DNA from: Planctomycetota bacterium
GTDB lineage: Bacteria; Planctomycetota; PUPC01; JABMSA01; JAUWKK01
Assembly: GCA_030614245.1 (NCBI GenBank)
Contig: JAUWKK010000205.1
Location: 1 to 5,572, forward strand
Reading direction: 5' to 3'
DNA length: 5,572 nucleotides
How positions within the stretch are numbered: position 1 is the first letter of the stretch; the number at the start of each line of letters is the position of its first letter. Position numbers and translations under genes: made by a program. Positions 4,946 through 5,572 of the stretch are shown here, piece after piece. The notes beneath the pieces are model-generated. The model searched no databases and was not told the origin of the DNA. It worked only from the letters and a program-made list of their open reading frames with translations.

Positions 4946-5572
4946 GTGAGCGGAACCGCCATCAAACGTACCCGAAACCTTGCGTTGTGTCTGCTGCTGG
5001 TGCTGCCTCTGTATGCTTCGGCGGGTGGCCGTTTCGAGCCGGCTCGGGCGGGCAATGGGCGGCTGGAGCTCGTCCGTGGCGTGCCTGTGGTACATCTCAC
5101 GGGCACACCCGAGGAGATGGGCGAGCAGCACGGCAAGCTGCTGCGCGAGCAGGGCAGGGTGCTGCTCGATCGTTACGTGGGGCGCTTCTTCAACGCGTCC
5201 AATGCCGGGCGCGCGGCGAGGGCCACGACGCTTGCCATATCGCGCCGGATGAAAATCCCCCCGGTATATAAGCGCGAGATGGCCGCACTTGCGGAGGCCG
5301 CCGGCGTCAGCTACGACGACGTGCTCCTGGCGAATACGATGTTCGATGCCAAGAAGATGCTCCAGTGCACCACCGCAGCGGCCTACGGCAAGTCGTCCAG
5401 CAACGGGCGGCTGCTGTTCGGCCGCAACCTCGATTTCCCTTCGCTTGGCGTGGCACATCTTTACTCGGTCGTCTTCGTCTATCATCCTGAGGGCGGCGAG
5501 CCGTTCGTCTCGGTGGGATTCCCCGGCCTCGTGGGTGTGCTGTCGGGAATGAACGCGGACGGCGTGGCCGCG
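4946..5572 (+). CDS. Exported C45 / choloylglycine-hydrolase-like Ntn hydrolase, N-terminal part (cut by window edge)
   Basis: A predicted N-terminal-nucleophile hydrolase acting on an amide or acyl bond; the substrate cannot be told. The GTG at 4946 has GGAG (4936-4939) six bases upstream and no in-frame ATG precedes it after the stop at 4910. The first 209 residues run to the window edge without a stop. Residues 1-26 look like a signal peptide (KRTRN, then LALCLLLVLPLY, then ASA), with no lipobox Cys. Next come LTGTPEEMGEQHGKLLRE (51-68), typical of C45 acyltransferase-like proteins, and the nucleophile region QCTTAAAYG (140-148) with presumed catalytic Cys141. FGRNLDF (158-164) matches the Cys-Arg-Asp pattern of bile salt hydrolases (Cys2, Arg18, Asp21) with slightly wider spacing: Cys141, Arg160, Asp163. 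GFPGLVGVLSGMNADGVA (191-208) is also characteristic. The residues before Cys141 imply autocatalytic removal of a propeptide. The remainder lies beyond the edge. Confidence 0.85.
   Translation, partial: MSGTAIKRTRNLALCLLLVLPLYASAGGRFEPARAGNGRLELVRGVPVVHLTGTPEEMGEQHGKLLREQGRVLLDRYVGRFFNASNAGRAARATTLAISRRMKIPPVYKREMAALAEAAGVSYDDVLLANTMFDAKKMLQCTTAAAYGKSSSNGRLLFGRNLDFPSLGVAHLYSVVFVYHPEGGEPFVSVGFPGLVGVLSGMNADGVAA

Noticed and set aside
4876..5271. 131-codon plus-strand frame overlapping the hydrolase start
   Set aside because: It lies in another frame; the hydrolase frame contains the signal peptide and conserved motifs.
4778..5485. 235-codon minus-strand frame over the gap and hydrolase
   Set aside because: It overlaps a plus-strand gene with strong Ntn-hydrolase motifs, and its predicted product resembles no family I know.

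Overview
The window comes from a high-GC (roughly 60 %) bacterial chromosome. The protein families point to an uncultured planctomycete, perhaps Phycisphaerae-like: an ECF sigma factor beside a very large FecR-type anti-sigma factor, a TPR protein with a secretin/TonB short N-terminal (STN)-like domain, and many Asp/Arg/Glu-rich exported proteins. This assignment is inferred from family style; no rRNA or other taxonomic marker is present.

Layout. Positions 1-471 (minus strand, cut by the left edge) hold the N-terminal 157 codons of a class II fructose-bisphosphate aldolase with a good SD and a convincing sigma70-type promoter (563-591). A 287-base divergent intergenic region follows. On the plus strand, an ECF sigma factor (759-1319) is followed after 43 bases by its probable anti-sigma factor (1363-3066). 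That protein has a cytoplasmic zinc-binding anti-sigma domain, one membrane helix, a FecR-like region, a Pro/Asp-rich linker, an Fn3-like domain and an unassigned C-terminal module. After a perfect GC-rich hairpin (3075-3091) and an inverted-repeat-rich leader of about 190 bases comes an exported TPR/STN-like protein (3280-4773). A 172-base gap with possible repeat-like sequence separates it from the start of an exported C45/choloylglycine-hydrolase-like Ntn hydrolase (4946 to the right edge, incomplete).

How the genes may work together. Sigma and anti-sigma form a standard transmembrane signalling pair. In FecI/FecR/FecA-type systems, FecR receives its signal from the STN domain of an outer-membrane TonB-dependent receptor. 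Here no receptor is adjacent; instead the next gene encodes a probably soluble periplasmic protein with three TPR-like repeats and an STN-like domain. The most interesting hypothesis is a receptor-less variant of this signalling logic. The second point of interest is the leader of the TPR/STN gene: its SD lies inside a perfect 5-bp hairpin, and an upstream hairpin loop is complementary to a downstream segment. The aldolase and the hydrolase look like unrelated neighbours.
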